Shown: one piece after another, positions 1 through 9,300 of the stretch
Layout of the letters: every line of letters begins with the position of its first letter
Position numbering within the stretch: position 1 is the first letter of the stretch
IMG/VR virus record: IMGVR_UViG_3300027971_000122
Span: 1-36,012 of that record
Reading direction: 5' to 3' (one strand)
Length of the DNA stretch: 36,012 nucleotides
DNA from: a virus
Program-made: the position numbers and the translations under genes
Notes under the pieces: generated by a model
What the model was told of the DNA's origin: nothing
The model's input: the letters and a program-made list of their open reading frames with translations, nothing else
Databases searched by the model: none

Positions 1-2
1 AT

Positions 3-317
3 TCAGCGGGAACCAATGTAGAACGAGTAAGTCTTGCAGGTTTTTACAGTATTTTGAACCTTGTTTATGATAAAACTAACTCTACCTTTACGGGCACAAG
101 TTTAAACGCTATTGATTATTTTCAACGTTTAAACCTTGACACCATTAATTTTACGGTCTATACCGTGGCGACTTTACCTAGCGCGGTTACCTCTGGGGCG
201 GGAACGAGAGCCTTTGTATCGGATGCTTTATTACCTGTGTTCGGGTCTATAGTCGTAACAGGCGGAGCAGTTAAAGTACCCGTGTATTCAGACGGAACTA
301 ATTGGAGAGTGGGATGA
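3..317 (+). CDS. Phage tail/virion protein, 3' end only
   Basis: The frame is open from the left edge of the window, so the real start lies outside and only the last 104 codons are present. The visible part is rich in Thr, Val, Ser and Gly and ends in YSDGTNWRVG, a C-terminal pattern common in phage tail-fibre and other structural proteins. The TTG at 54 is an internal codon, not a convincing start. The TGA stop overlaps the next start as ATGA, so the two genes are translationally coupled. It belongs to the rightward late block of virion genes. The exact structural role is not resolved. Confidence 0.6.
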   Translation, partial: SAGTNVERVSLAGFYSILNLVYDKTNSTFTGTSLNAIDYFQRLNLDTINFTVYTVATLPSAVTSGAGTRAFVSDALLPVFGSIVVTGGAVKVPVYSDGTNWRVG

Positions 318-778
318 AGCCGCATCACGTTAACAGTAAACAGCACATGTTGTCTAACAATGATATATTGTTGGTGTCTGCTTGGGATCACTCAGATGCT
401 GCGGAAATGGCATATAAAAAAGCAGGTAGTCCAGAGCAAATTACGCCACAAATGCTCATGTATACAATCTTTCATCAATTGTTTACACAGCCAAACGTAG
501 TTAGGTTAAGGGAAGGTAACACACTTTTTACGTTATTCCCAGAAAAAGACTCCGCACTGTTAATGTTGTTTGATGCAGACACGCCAAGTAACTCTGTAAA
601 CAACATAGTTCAGTTTGGCAAGGCGGCTCAAAAGCTGGGGTTTAGAAAAATATTTGGGCAAGCAGATAGTCCAATAGTTATTACGCTAGTTAAAAGAGCG
701 TTTGAAAAGTTTGGTAAAGAAGGCGGTTCTCTAAAGATAAAAAACAAGTCTATCTTGATGGAGTTTTCAGATGTGTAA
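314..778 (+). CDS. Hypothetical virion-module protein, 154 aa
   Basis: I chose the ATG at 314 (MKPHHV) because it overlaps the previous stop as ATGA; the TTG at 302 is four codons upstream and has no better signal. The protein is a compact alpha/beta globule: strands around FTLFPEKDSALLMLF (about residues 70-85), a helix rich in Asn, Gln and Lys, then GFRKIFGQ. This layout vaguely recalls the GNAT-like fold reported for small virion proteins such as T7 gp13, and the place between a tail gene and the big internal virion proteins would fit. No acetyl-CoA signature is visible, so the function is unknown. Confidence 0.6.
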   Translation: MKPHHVNSKQHMLSNNDILLVSAWDHSDAAEMAYKKAGSPEQITPQMLMYTIFHQLFTQPNVVRLREGNTLFTLFPEKDSALLMLFDADTPSNSVNNIVQFGKAAQKLGFRKIFGQADSPIVITLVKRAFEKFGKEGGSLKIKNKSILMEFSDV

Positions 779-2813
779 TCCGCTTGAAGAAGCTCGAAAA
801 ACAGTCGATAGGGCTTGGACGGACACAAGAAATACTGTGTCTAATACGCTTAGTGGCGTCGGAAAAGTTGTAGAAAACGTTATTAAAAACCCACTACCCG
901 TCGTCACGATGGTGGCAGCAACTTGGGCGCTTGGCCCCGCTGGGTTAGCAGTAACCAGTACTACAGCAGGTGCTGCTGCATTAGCTGCGGGGTCTATTGC
1001 TGCTTACAACGGAAAGAATGTAGGAGATATCGCCAAGAGCGCCCTGCTGGCTTATGGCGGTAGCGAGTTTGCAAAATACACCGGACTAGGGGATCTTACA
1101 TCTTCAATTGGAAACAGCATAGGAGGTACTACAGGTGCGGCTGCTGCATCGGGTTTAAATAATGCCTTTTTTAACTCCAGCGTAGCTGCTCTTGGCGGTA
1201 AGAATGTAAGTGAAGCGTTTGGAGCGGGGTTTTTAGGCGGCGCTGCTGGCTCCCTTGCCGGTTCCGCCATGAATTCTCAGACGGGGCAAAGCTACTTCGG
1301 AACTATAAAGGACTCATTCGGTCTAAACGATAGCCAGATGAAATACATCCAAGGCGGCGCTACCGCTATGGGTACAGCCGCTATTTCTGGTCAAGACCCT
1401 CAAGTTGCGCTCACGAATTACGTAGCTCAGAACCTTGCTAAAGTAGGAAAAGAAGAACTTGGCAAACAATTTACTTCGGCTAAAAACTACCTTGTAGATT
1501 CATACGACGCATGGAAAACCGCTAAAGAAGATCAGCAAAGTATTATTGATCGAAGAAATGCTTTGTATGAAGAAGCAAAACCAATAGCAGACCAGTACAC
1601 AGCCTTAAAAGCCCAATACGACGACGTTGTAAGTAAACTAAAAGCTGACAGCGATTACGTTCAACAAAACCGTGGCGGGTACGATGCCGCAATGGCGGCG
1701 TATGAAAGCGACAAAAGCAATGAAACCATAGACCGTGTAAACGCCGAAGCAGAAAAACTAAAACCCTACACTGACAGTTTTGATAGGAATAAAGCCACCT
1801 ACGATCAGCTTGAAATTCAACTAAAAGATTTAAATCCAAAGTTGACAGACTACAGCTTAAGGCTCAATGGGTTTGATAGCGACATCCAAGCAAGCAACGA
1901 CAAAATTACGCAGCTATCAGACACATTTGCTGATAAATCGGCTGAGTTTGAAAAAACATCAAAACAAGTTGGCACCTATTTAGTGGACACTGCTACAAGC
2001 GATATTCAGCTCGCGGAAATTACGCGGCAAGAAGAGGCCGCAAAAGAGGCAGAAAGGCTAGAGGCTGAACGACAGAATACGTTACGGATAGAAGAAGAGC
2101 GACTTAGTCAAAAAGAGCAACAACCGCCTCCAGTAGAAGTTCCCGGTGAAGGCGGCGGGACGTTAACAGTCAATCCCAAAACTGGAGCGGTAGATGTCCG
2201 AGAACCGGCTACTAGCTCTCAACCCCCGGGTGCTGTATATAATATTGACGACACAGACATAGGTGCCAATATTGGTTCTGAAACCGTAACGACCAGCCCC
2301 GGAGAGGAGCCTCTTGCGGACTTAAGTAAATCTGGCGTCATGATGCCAGACGGTAGTTATAAAACTTGGGCCGAATTAGATGCATTAGCTGGCGTTCCAC
2401 CCGGCACGATTTACACCGATGGCGGCACGACAATAACTCAAGAGGAATTGCAAAGTATTCTAGACGGCACTTATACAAATCCTAAACAAGCACCAACGCC
2501 GGGAGCGGGTGCGCCTAAACCACCTGCTCCGACTCCGGCCCCTAAACCGGCTCCTGCGCCGACTACTCCAGCGCCCGTTACTCCTGCTCCAGCAGCCCCG
2601 ACACAGCAGAACAATTCGGCAAATATGCTGGCGTTATTAAGTTTGTTGCAACCGCAACAACAGCCACAAATACAACAACCAGTAGAGGGCGCTAAGGTAG
2701 AATTGATGGAAGATATATTTGGTACTAACTTTACTACGCCCCGTCCAGAGGGCACAAAGAAATACTCTAGTGGCGGAGAAATTGAAGCGCTACTACACTT
2801 ATTGAGGAGCTAA
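771..2813 (+). CDS. Large internal virion / structural protein, 680 aa
   Basis: ATG at 771 overlaps the previous stop by 8 bases and has GGAG seven bases upstream. In order: an N-terminal part with a hydrophobic Ala/Gly segment (about residues 45-75), a Gly/Ala-rich region to about 170, a long charged coiled-coil-like stretch (about 240-450), a linker, and a Pro/Ala-rich tract (about 560-610) before a short C-terminal helix. Such hydrophobic plus coiled-coil plus low-complexity layouts are typical of ejection or internal virion proteins of short-tailed phages. The segment PPGAVYNIDDTDIG recurs in altered form near the N-terminus of the next protein. No enzymatic motif was seen. Confidence 0.7.
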   Translation: MCNPLEEARKTVDRAWTDTRNTVSNTLSGVGKVVENVIKNPLPVVTMVAATWALGPAGLAVTSTTAGAAALAAGSIAAYNGKNVGDIAKSALLAYGGSEFAKYTGLGDLTSSIGNSIGGTTGAAAASGLNNAFFNSSVAALGGKNVSEAFGAGFLGGAAGSLAGSAMNSQTGQSYFGTIKDSFGLNDSQMKYIQGGATAMGTAAISGQDPQVALTNYVAQNLAKVGKEELGKQFTSAKNYLVDSYDAWKTAKEDQQSIIDRRNALYEEAKPIADQYTALKAQYDDVVSKLKADSDYVQQNRGGYDAAMAAYESDKSNETIDRVNAEAEKLKPYTDSFDRNKATYDQLEIQLKDLNPKLTDYSLRLNGFDSDIQASNDKITQLSDTFADKSAEFEKTSKQVGTYLVDTATSDIQLAEITRQEEAAKEAERLEAERQNTLRIEEERLSQKEQQPPPVEVPGEGGGTLTVNPKTGAVDVREPATSSQPPGAVYNIDDTDIGANIGSETVTTSPGEEPLADLSKSGVMMPDGSYKTWAELDALAGVPPGTIYTDGGTTITQEELQSILDGTYTNPKQAPTPGAGAPKPPAPTPAPKPAPAPTTPAPVTPAPAAPTQQNNSANMLALLSLLQPQQQPQIQQPVEGAKVELMEDIFGTNFTTPRPEGTKKYSSGGEIEALLHLLRS

Positions 2814-2815
2814 AA

Positions 2816-4720
2816 ATGGCAGGATTACTTGACGATTATGGGTTTAATACAACTGATTCAGCATCTGGTACGGTCTCTAATGCGGGAACAGATTCTGGCT
2901 CTACTGGAGCGGTCTTTAATTTAGATGATATGAATTATGGATCCCCAGTAACGCCCGTTGTTTTAAGCGATGGCACTACAATTTATGGAAAAAGTGATGG
3001 ATCTTATGTCGATAGTAACGGTAATCCGGTAACTTCTGGCGGATCTGTTATAGCGGACGAAACTTCTCCCGTGACAGAAGTTAAGTTACCAAATGGTTCC
3101 ACCATATACAAAAAAAGTAATGGTTCCTATACAGATGGTAACGGTAATGCGGTAAATTCAGATGGAACTTCCGCTTCTTTTTTGGGAAATTTAGGCACGG
3201 CTGCAATAAATGCTTTTAAAAACCCAGACGGCAGTTATAACATTGGGAAAATTTTGACCGCTGGCGGTGGAGCATTGGGTGGATTGGCTGGTCTTCTTGG
3301 TGCTAATAAGCCTACGACTACTCCGTCTGGCTATCAGGGTGGGATTCCACAATTAACTGCTGTGCGTACAGCACTTCCACAACCGGCTCGCACACCTTAC
3401 ACGGGTCAGCCAGCTATAGGCCGCAGGTATTTTACAGATACACAATACGTGGCTCCCGCTCAGGCCGCAGCTACTCGGGCCTCCCTAGCAACACAACTAG
3501 CTCCCATGTTGGAGCAACCGTTACGGGCTGCACAAGGAGGGCTTATGGCCGCAAAAGGAACTTATTTACGTGGGTCTACCGATGGTATGGCTGACGAACT
3601 CAACACTTCTATCGAGGGTAAACAACCCGCCAAGTTAAGCCACGGGGAATTTGTGGTGCCCGCAGACGTGGTGTCTCACTTGGGTAACGGCAACTCTGAC
3701 GCTGGTGCAAAGAAGCTGTATCAGATGATGGACCGTATCCGCGTGGCTCGTACTGGTACTAAGAAGCAGGGTAAAGAAATTAACCCAGATAACTTTATGC
3801 CCGGCGGTAAAGTCGGATATGCACAAGGCGGAATAGCTACGTTTGAAGGGGGTGGTGGAGTTTCGGATGGAACCGCTGCCGCCTTAAAAACTGGTCTTAC
3901 AGGTACGGAATCCAACCTCTCTAACTGGGCTGGTCCGTATGTAACAAACATGCTGGGTCAGGGTCAAGCCATAGCACAGTCTCCTTATCAGGCATATACA
4001 GGCCAACTGACAGCGGGTACTTCTCCGCTTCAGCAGCAAGCATTCCAAGGCGCTCAGGGCTTATCTACTCCCACTAACATGGGAGGGTTTACCCCTCAGT
4101 CCTTTACGGGTCAAGGCACGGCACAGCAGTACATGAATCCTTACCTACAAGCGGCTCTGGATCCACAGTTAGCTGAAGCTCGTAGGCAGTCTCAGATCAC
4201 GCAGACTCAGAACGCTGGCAAGTTAACCGGAGCCGGTGCTTACGGCGGTGGACGACAGGCCATTATGGATGCAGAGACACAAAGGAATCTCGCAACCAAT
4301 CTCGCAGACATTACTGGTAAGGGCTACATGAATGCCTACGACAAAGCCATGCAGCAGTTCAACACAGAACAGCAAGCCGCTCAACAGGCTCAAGATCTTA
4401 CAAATCGTTACGGGATTAGTGCGCTTCAACAACAGTCCCAATTGGGCGCAACTCAACGAGGCATTGAATCCGAAGCCGTTGCCGCAGATAAAGCTCAGTT
4501 TGAAGAAGAAAGACTTAATCCCTACAAGATGGTGCAGTTCCAGCAGTCTCTTCTCAGTGGACTGCCCTTGGCAGCACAGAACTACAATATGGCTCAGCCT
4601 AGCTGGCTACAGAGTTTGGCTCAGGGCGCTACTTTTGGAGCAAATAGTTTAGACGCCATATATAAAACACTTGGACTTTCATCTGGTCAAACAAGCACAA
4701 CATCCTCTGGAAAAACTTAA
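2816..4720 (+). CDS. Large virion protein with N-terminal tandem repeats, 634 aa
   Basis: It starts two bases after the previous stop. Residues about 43-77 and 84-118 are an imperfect tandem duplication built on the pattern G-[ST]-T-I-Y-x-K-S-x-G-S-Y-x-D-x-N-G-N. A central module has SHGEFVVPADVVSHLG (275-290), a motif I know from uncultured aquatic phage virion proteins, where VVPADVV follows a Gly-rich segment. Then comes GGKVGYAQGGIATF (330-343). The C-terminal half is Gln/Ala-rich helix. It is probably an internal virion or ejection protein assembled with its neighbours. The role comes from composition and position only. Confidence 0.7.
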   Translation: MAGLLDDYGFNTTDSASGTVSNAGTDSGSTGAVFNLDDMNYGSPVTPVVLSDGTTIYGKSDGSYVDSNGNPVTSGGSVIADETSPVTEVKLPNGSTIYKKSNGSYTDGNGNAVNSDGTSASFLGNLGTAAINAFKNPDGSYNIGKILTAGGGALGGLAGLLGANKPTTTPSGYQGGIPQLTAVRTALPQPARTPYTGQPAIGRRYFTDTQYVAPAQAAATRASLATQLAPMLEQPLRAAQGGLMAAKGTYLRGSTDGMADELNTSIEGKQPAKLSHGEFVVPADVVSHLGNGNSDAGAKKLYQMMDRIRVARTGTKKQGKEINPDNFMPGGKVGYAQGGIATFEGGGGVSDGTAAALKTGLTGTESNLSNWAGPYVTNMLGQGQAIAQSPYQAYTGQLTAGTSPLQQQAFQGAQGLSTPTNMGGFTPQSFTGQGTAQQYMNPYLQAALDPQLAEARRQSQITQTQNAGKLTGAGAYGGGRQAIMDAETQRNLATNLADITGKGYMNAYDKAMQQFNTEQQAAQQAQDLTNRYGISALQQQSQLGATQRGIESEAVAADKAQFEEERLNPYKMVQFQQSLLSGLPLAAQNYNMAQPSWLQSLAQGATFGANSLDAIYKTLGLSSGQTSTTSSGKT

Positions 4721-4729
4721 GGACACATC

Positions 4730-6388
4730 ATGCAAACTACAGTTAACGACATTGCATCTTTGTTCATGGGGAACCCCGGTGCGCTTCAGAACAGGATTCA
4801 GAAAGAGCAACAGGCTAAGCCGGGAATTCCTCCTGACTTGAAAGAACTGCTCGCCCTCCAGCAGATCCAAGAACAGCTTCAGGCGGCTCAGCAGCAACAG
4901 GCTTTACAGAACCCACAGAACCAGCCTACCGTAGCGCAGAGCCTACAGCAAGCAGCTAAACAGGCATTGATGGCTCGTCAGGTCCAAGCCCAGCAGATGC
5001 AGATGGCTAAAGAGGGACAGATGGGTTTACCTCAAGGACTACCCCAACCGCAGCGCCAGCCAGAGATGGGATTAGACCAGATCCAATCTAACTTGGGCGA
5101 ATATTACGGCGGTGGTATCGTTGCGTTTGACAATGGTGGGGGTGTTCCAACCGCAGAAGAAATTGAGGCCGCAAAAAAACCATATATTGGCGTTCGCCGT
5201 CCTCCTCGAATTGCCGGAGAAGAGCCCAAAAAATACGAAGAAGACAATTTATTAAAAAGGTTTTTAGAGGTTCTTGTTCCGTCTAAATACGCAGTTGATA
5301 CGCCAGTTTCGGAACTAACCAAAGATGTAGCCCCCTCCAAATCAGAAGCTGCTCCGCCACCTGCTGAAGCTCCAGCCAAGCCACCTGCCGAAAAGAAAAG
5401 TGGACTTCCTGATTCTCCAAGGTTAAGTCCCGCGCCCGCACGTCCATCTGCTCCATTGGCTCCACCGACTCCAACCGCAGAACCTACGGCAACAATTAAA
5501 CCAACCGCAGCGCAAGATTTTCTTGCAAGCCGCATGGAGGAAAATCCTACTTTGGCAGCTCAGGATGCAGCAAATAAATATATGCGAAACGTTGGACCTC
5601 AAGGGTTTAACGAAGAGCGTGAGTTGATTAAAGAACTTCAAACACGTCGGGCAAATATTGGCAAAGGAACCAATCCTTTGATGGATCTATTAGAAGGTAT
5701 AGCCACATCCGCTCCGGGCCGTGGAGGGATTCTCTCTCAGGGCGCAGAAGGTGTTCGTAATGCTCGTGCTATGCAAATGCAAAGAGAACAGCAGAACATG
5801 GACATGCTCAAGGAAATCCTTGGTCAGCAGAAGGTCATCAGCACAGGAGAGCGTGCTTACAAGAAAGACTTGTTTGACTTGTATCAAACTACATACAAAG
5901 ATGTGTATAAGAATACATTTGAAGCAGCTAAAGCTAAAGATATTAGCGATAGAGACGCAGCCAAATTGGCTCAAGACGCGGCAGAAAATGCGGCAAACAG
6001 AAAGAGCCAAGAACAAGTTGCAAAAGACAGAAATGAAAATGCTCTTAGGGTTGCAAACATTGGCGCAGCCAGCAGGAAAAGCGATGATGCTATTTTAAAT
6101 ATTTCAAAAGCTGATGCCGCTGTAGCCAATAGAGTTAGATCAGATGAGGTAATTAACACATTGCAAAAACGCTTGGAGCAACTTGGAAATATGCCAACAA
6201 AAGAAAATGCGATAGAGGCTAAAAAAATAATACAAGACATATCTGATAGACAGGCTAAGATTATGGCTGAAGTTTACAGTCGATACGGAATTAAGGATTT
6301 GGATGGTGTTAAAATGCCAGAAGCCCCCGGCACAACAAGTTCCGGAAACCGCGCCCCATTAAGTTCATTTAATATTCCTCAAAGGTAA
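4730..6388 (+). CDS. Gln/Ala-rich virion protein, 552 aa
   Basis: The start is ATG at 4730, after AAGGACACATC. Residues 1-120 are very Gln-rich helix. Around residue 125 is GGGIVAFDNGGGV, close to the GGIATFEGGGGV segment of the upstream protein, so the two share a Gly-rich linker motif. A Pro/Ala linker (about 200-260) is followed by a long helical region with many Lys, Asp and Ala (about 330-520) that looks like coiled coil. The context is the internal virion block; the next gene starts four bases after the stop. A scaffold-like or ejection role is likely, but no catalytic motif is visible. Confidence 0.7.
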   Translation: MQTTVNDIASLFMGNPGALQNRIQKEQQAKPGIPPDLKELLALQQIQEQLQAAQQQQALQNPQNQPTVAQSLQQAAKQALMARQVQAQQMQMAKEGQMGLPQGLPQPQRQPEMGLDQIQSNLGEYYGGGIVAFDNGGGVPTAEEIEAAKKPYIGVRRPPRIAGEEPKKYEEDNLLKRFLEVLVPSKYAVDTPVSELTKDVAPSKSEAAPPPAEAPAKPPAEKKSGLPDSPRLSPAPARPSAPLAPPTPTAEPTATIKPTAAQDFLASRMEENPTLAAQDAANKYMRNVGPQGFNEERELIKELQTRRANIGKGTNPLMDLLEGIATSAPGRGGILSQGAEGVRNARAMQMQREQQNMDMLKEILGQQKVISTGERAYKKDLFDLYQTTYKDVYKNTFEAAKAKDISDRDAAKLAQDAAENAANRKSQEQVAKDRNENALRVANIGAASRKSDDAILNISKADAAVANRVRSDEVINTLQKRLEQLGNMPTKENAIEAKKIIQDISDRQAKIMAEVYSRYGIKDLDGVKMPEAPGTTSSGNRAPLSSFNIPQR

Positions 6389-6392
6389 CTAT

Positions 6393-9300
6393 ATGGCCTT
6401 CGATGTTGCAGGTGCCAAACAAGCCGGATATTCTGATATAGAAATTGCAGAGTTTTTAGGGCAACAAAAAAACTTTGATACACCGGCCGCAATAAAGGCC
6501 GGGTATTCTCCTTCGGAAATTATTGGGCATTTGGGCGCGTCAGAACCATCCGCTGCAAAAGGTGAGACTGGTTTCCTCCCATCCGTATACCGTGGCGGAC
6601 GTGGCCTTGCTTCGCTTGCAACAGATGTAATTCCGGCTATGGCGGGTAAAGCAGTTGGCGCTGAAGAGTTTGCTAATAGGAAGATGCAGGAAGCAGCAAA
6701 GTATCAGCAACAGACTGAGCAACTTTACCCTGCTGAAGTGGCATCATATAAAGACATCAAGGACGTAGGATCATTCCTGACGTATGTCAAGGAAGCTATT
6801 GGTGAAGCGGTTCCATCTATTGTGCCAAGTATATTTACCGGTGGCGCTGCTGCCGTATTGGGACGTGGAGCTACCGCTGCCGCACAACAAGCCGGTACAG
6901 CTTTGGCTAGGCGCGAACTTCTTGAAGCTACGGCTAAAGGAACTTTGACAAAAGAATTGCGTGATGAAATTAAAGAAAAAGCAATTCAAGCTGGCGCTAA
7001 AGCCGCTCAGCAATCTGTGCTTAAACAACAAGCCGCTGGCGCTTTAGCTGGATCGGCTGTACAAAACATACCCGATGTATATCAAAACATATACGAAACA
7101 ACGGGCCAACAGGATCTGGGTGCGGCCATTGCATTTGGTTCGTTTAACGCAGCATTAGATGCAATCACACCATTTAACGTGTTACGAAAGATGCAGAAGT
7201 CTGGCTTGGGTCCAGAAGAAATTGCGGCAGCGTGGTACAAACGTGCGGGTAAGGGCGCTGCTAAAGGATTTGTTACAGAGGGTGGAACAGAAGCTCTGCA
7301 AGAAGTTTCATCTGCTGCGGCTGAAAAGTTTGTAGATGAAAACCAAGATTTCTTTTCAAGCAAGAACTTTGATCGCTTCATAAATGCTGGATTAAAAGGC
7401 GGCTTTGGTGGTGCTGGCATTACGGCAACAACAGACGTAGCTTTTGGTAAATCAAAACCAGAAGCCAAACCAACACAAGAAAAAATACAAACCATTCCAG
7501 AACTTCCTGCTACAGAGGAAATTAAAAAACCTCCAGAAGTGCAACAATTAATAGATAGAGTTAGTGGCGTATCTCGGACAGAAGAGGAGCAAGTGCCTTT
7601 GACGGCGGAAGAAGCTCAGCGTCAACGCATCAACATGCTTCAACAAAAAATTGATGAAGATGCTAAGTTACAAGAGGATAAAGCTAGGAGTCAAGGGATT
7701 CCTCCAAGCGTTCCTCTTGCGCCGCCACAAGACGTAAGCAAGCCAAGTCTGTACGAAACGGAACTTCCTAAACCAACAGCCCAAGAAGATCTTGAGGCTA
7801 AGCAAGCAGAAATTGATCAGCTTCGTTTGGATGCTGGCTTGCCCACTGGCCCATCATCTAAAACACCCGGCATTCAACCCACAACTACTACGACAGAAGA
7901 AACTCTTAAGCCTAAGATCGTAGATGAAAGACCTCTACAAGAACGGGCTGCAAAGAACCGTTTGTTGGTATTGCAAAACATGCTTAAGAACGAGGGCGGT
8001 GATCCCAATAGTTTGAGCATAGTCCCACATCCAGAGGTTGAGGGTAAGTTTGCAATTCAATCTTTAGATGTACCGGTCAAGTTCCAAAAGGATTTGAAAG
8101 CTACTGCATCCAATAGGCCAGAGTCTCCGGTAACAATTGATCCTGTTAACGCCTATATTGAGATTGCTCGCAGGACAAACACGCCCGCATCCATGAGGCT
8201 GGTTAAAGACTTTGAAGAGGGCATCGTTACAAGAGAAGACATCGAGGCGGCAATTGAGGCTGAAAGAAAAGCCAACCAACCCATGCCGATTAACTACAAA
8301 GGAAACGGTGAGCCTTGGTTTATAGCCCCTGTAACTTACAAGCCTAGAGGTGAGCGAGTTATTACGGAGCCAATAGAAGAGGTGGATGATGTTACGGAAG
8401 ATCCAACCGTCGGAGAGGGTGTTGATCCACCAACCCCAACCACAGAAATGCCACAGACTCTGGGTGACTTCAAGTTAAGAATGCCCGCAGCATTTGACAA
8501 TCCCGATGTGAGAGCCGCCAATAAGAACGCCAGCTTCTCGGACTTGATGCAAGCATTGATGCAAAGCAAAAACCCCGTTATCAAAAGAATCGGTGAGCTT
8601 GGAAATCAAATTTCTAACCAAGTGACGCTTCAGAAAACAAAGTATCTTGGCAATAGATATGCTGGTCTGTACTATCCGGCATTAGATGCCATAAAGATAT
8701 CTCCCAAATATGCGGGAGATGAAACGACCAATGCACACGAAACGTTACATGCATTGATTTACAGAATGCAGAAGAATCCCACAACCAAGCAAAAGGTTGC
8801 GGTTAAAAAGATAGAAGATCTTTACCAGCACGTAAAGAGAGAACTAGCAAAACAGGGGATGGGATGGGACGGCAATAAGAAAAATAAGCAGTTTGCCGTT
8901 CAGGTATATGGATTGGCGGATCAGTATGAGTTTGCCGCTGAAGCGATGAGCAATCCAGAATTTCAATATATGTTGATGCAGATCCCATATGAAGGCAAGA
9001 GAAGTGCTTGGTCTGCATTCACTCAATATGTTGCGGAACTTCTTGGGATAAAAGACACAAACGCTTTAACTGAAATTTTAAATCTTGTTGACAAAATAGC
9101 CCAGACTAAGAGGCCAGCAAGGAACTATCTTTCAAGCAAAGTGGTCAGAAACGAGGTCGTATACAAAGAATCTGAAGAGGCCAAACGTGAGACAGCTCAA
9201 AAACCCGCCAAAAAAGGAGAGGAAAATGTTGCAAGATCTGACGAATCAACAGGTGGAACAGGCGTTCAAGTACCTGTACGAGCAGCCAATGAGCTTCCCG

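Noticed and set aside
4332-4652. 106-aa plus-strand frame inside the 634-aa virion gene
   Set aside because: Unlike the nested gene at 9226 it has no strong ribosome site, and its composition is that of a shifted Gln-rich frame.
5104-5535. 143-aa minus-strand frame inside the Gln-rich virion gene
   Set aside because: Gly/Ala/Ser-rich translation of the antisense of a Pro/Ala linker; no ribosome site or motif.
5721-6098. 125-aa plus-strand frame inside the 552-aa virion gene
   Set aside because: A shifted-frame shadow of a helical Lys/Gln region; Cys and Lys clusters are artefacts of that shift.
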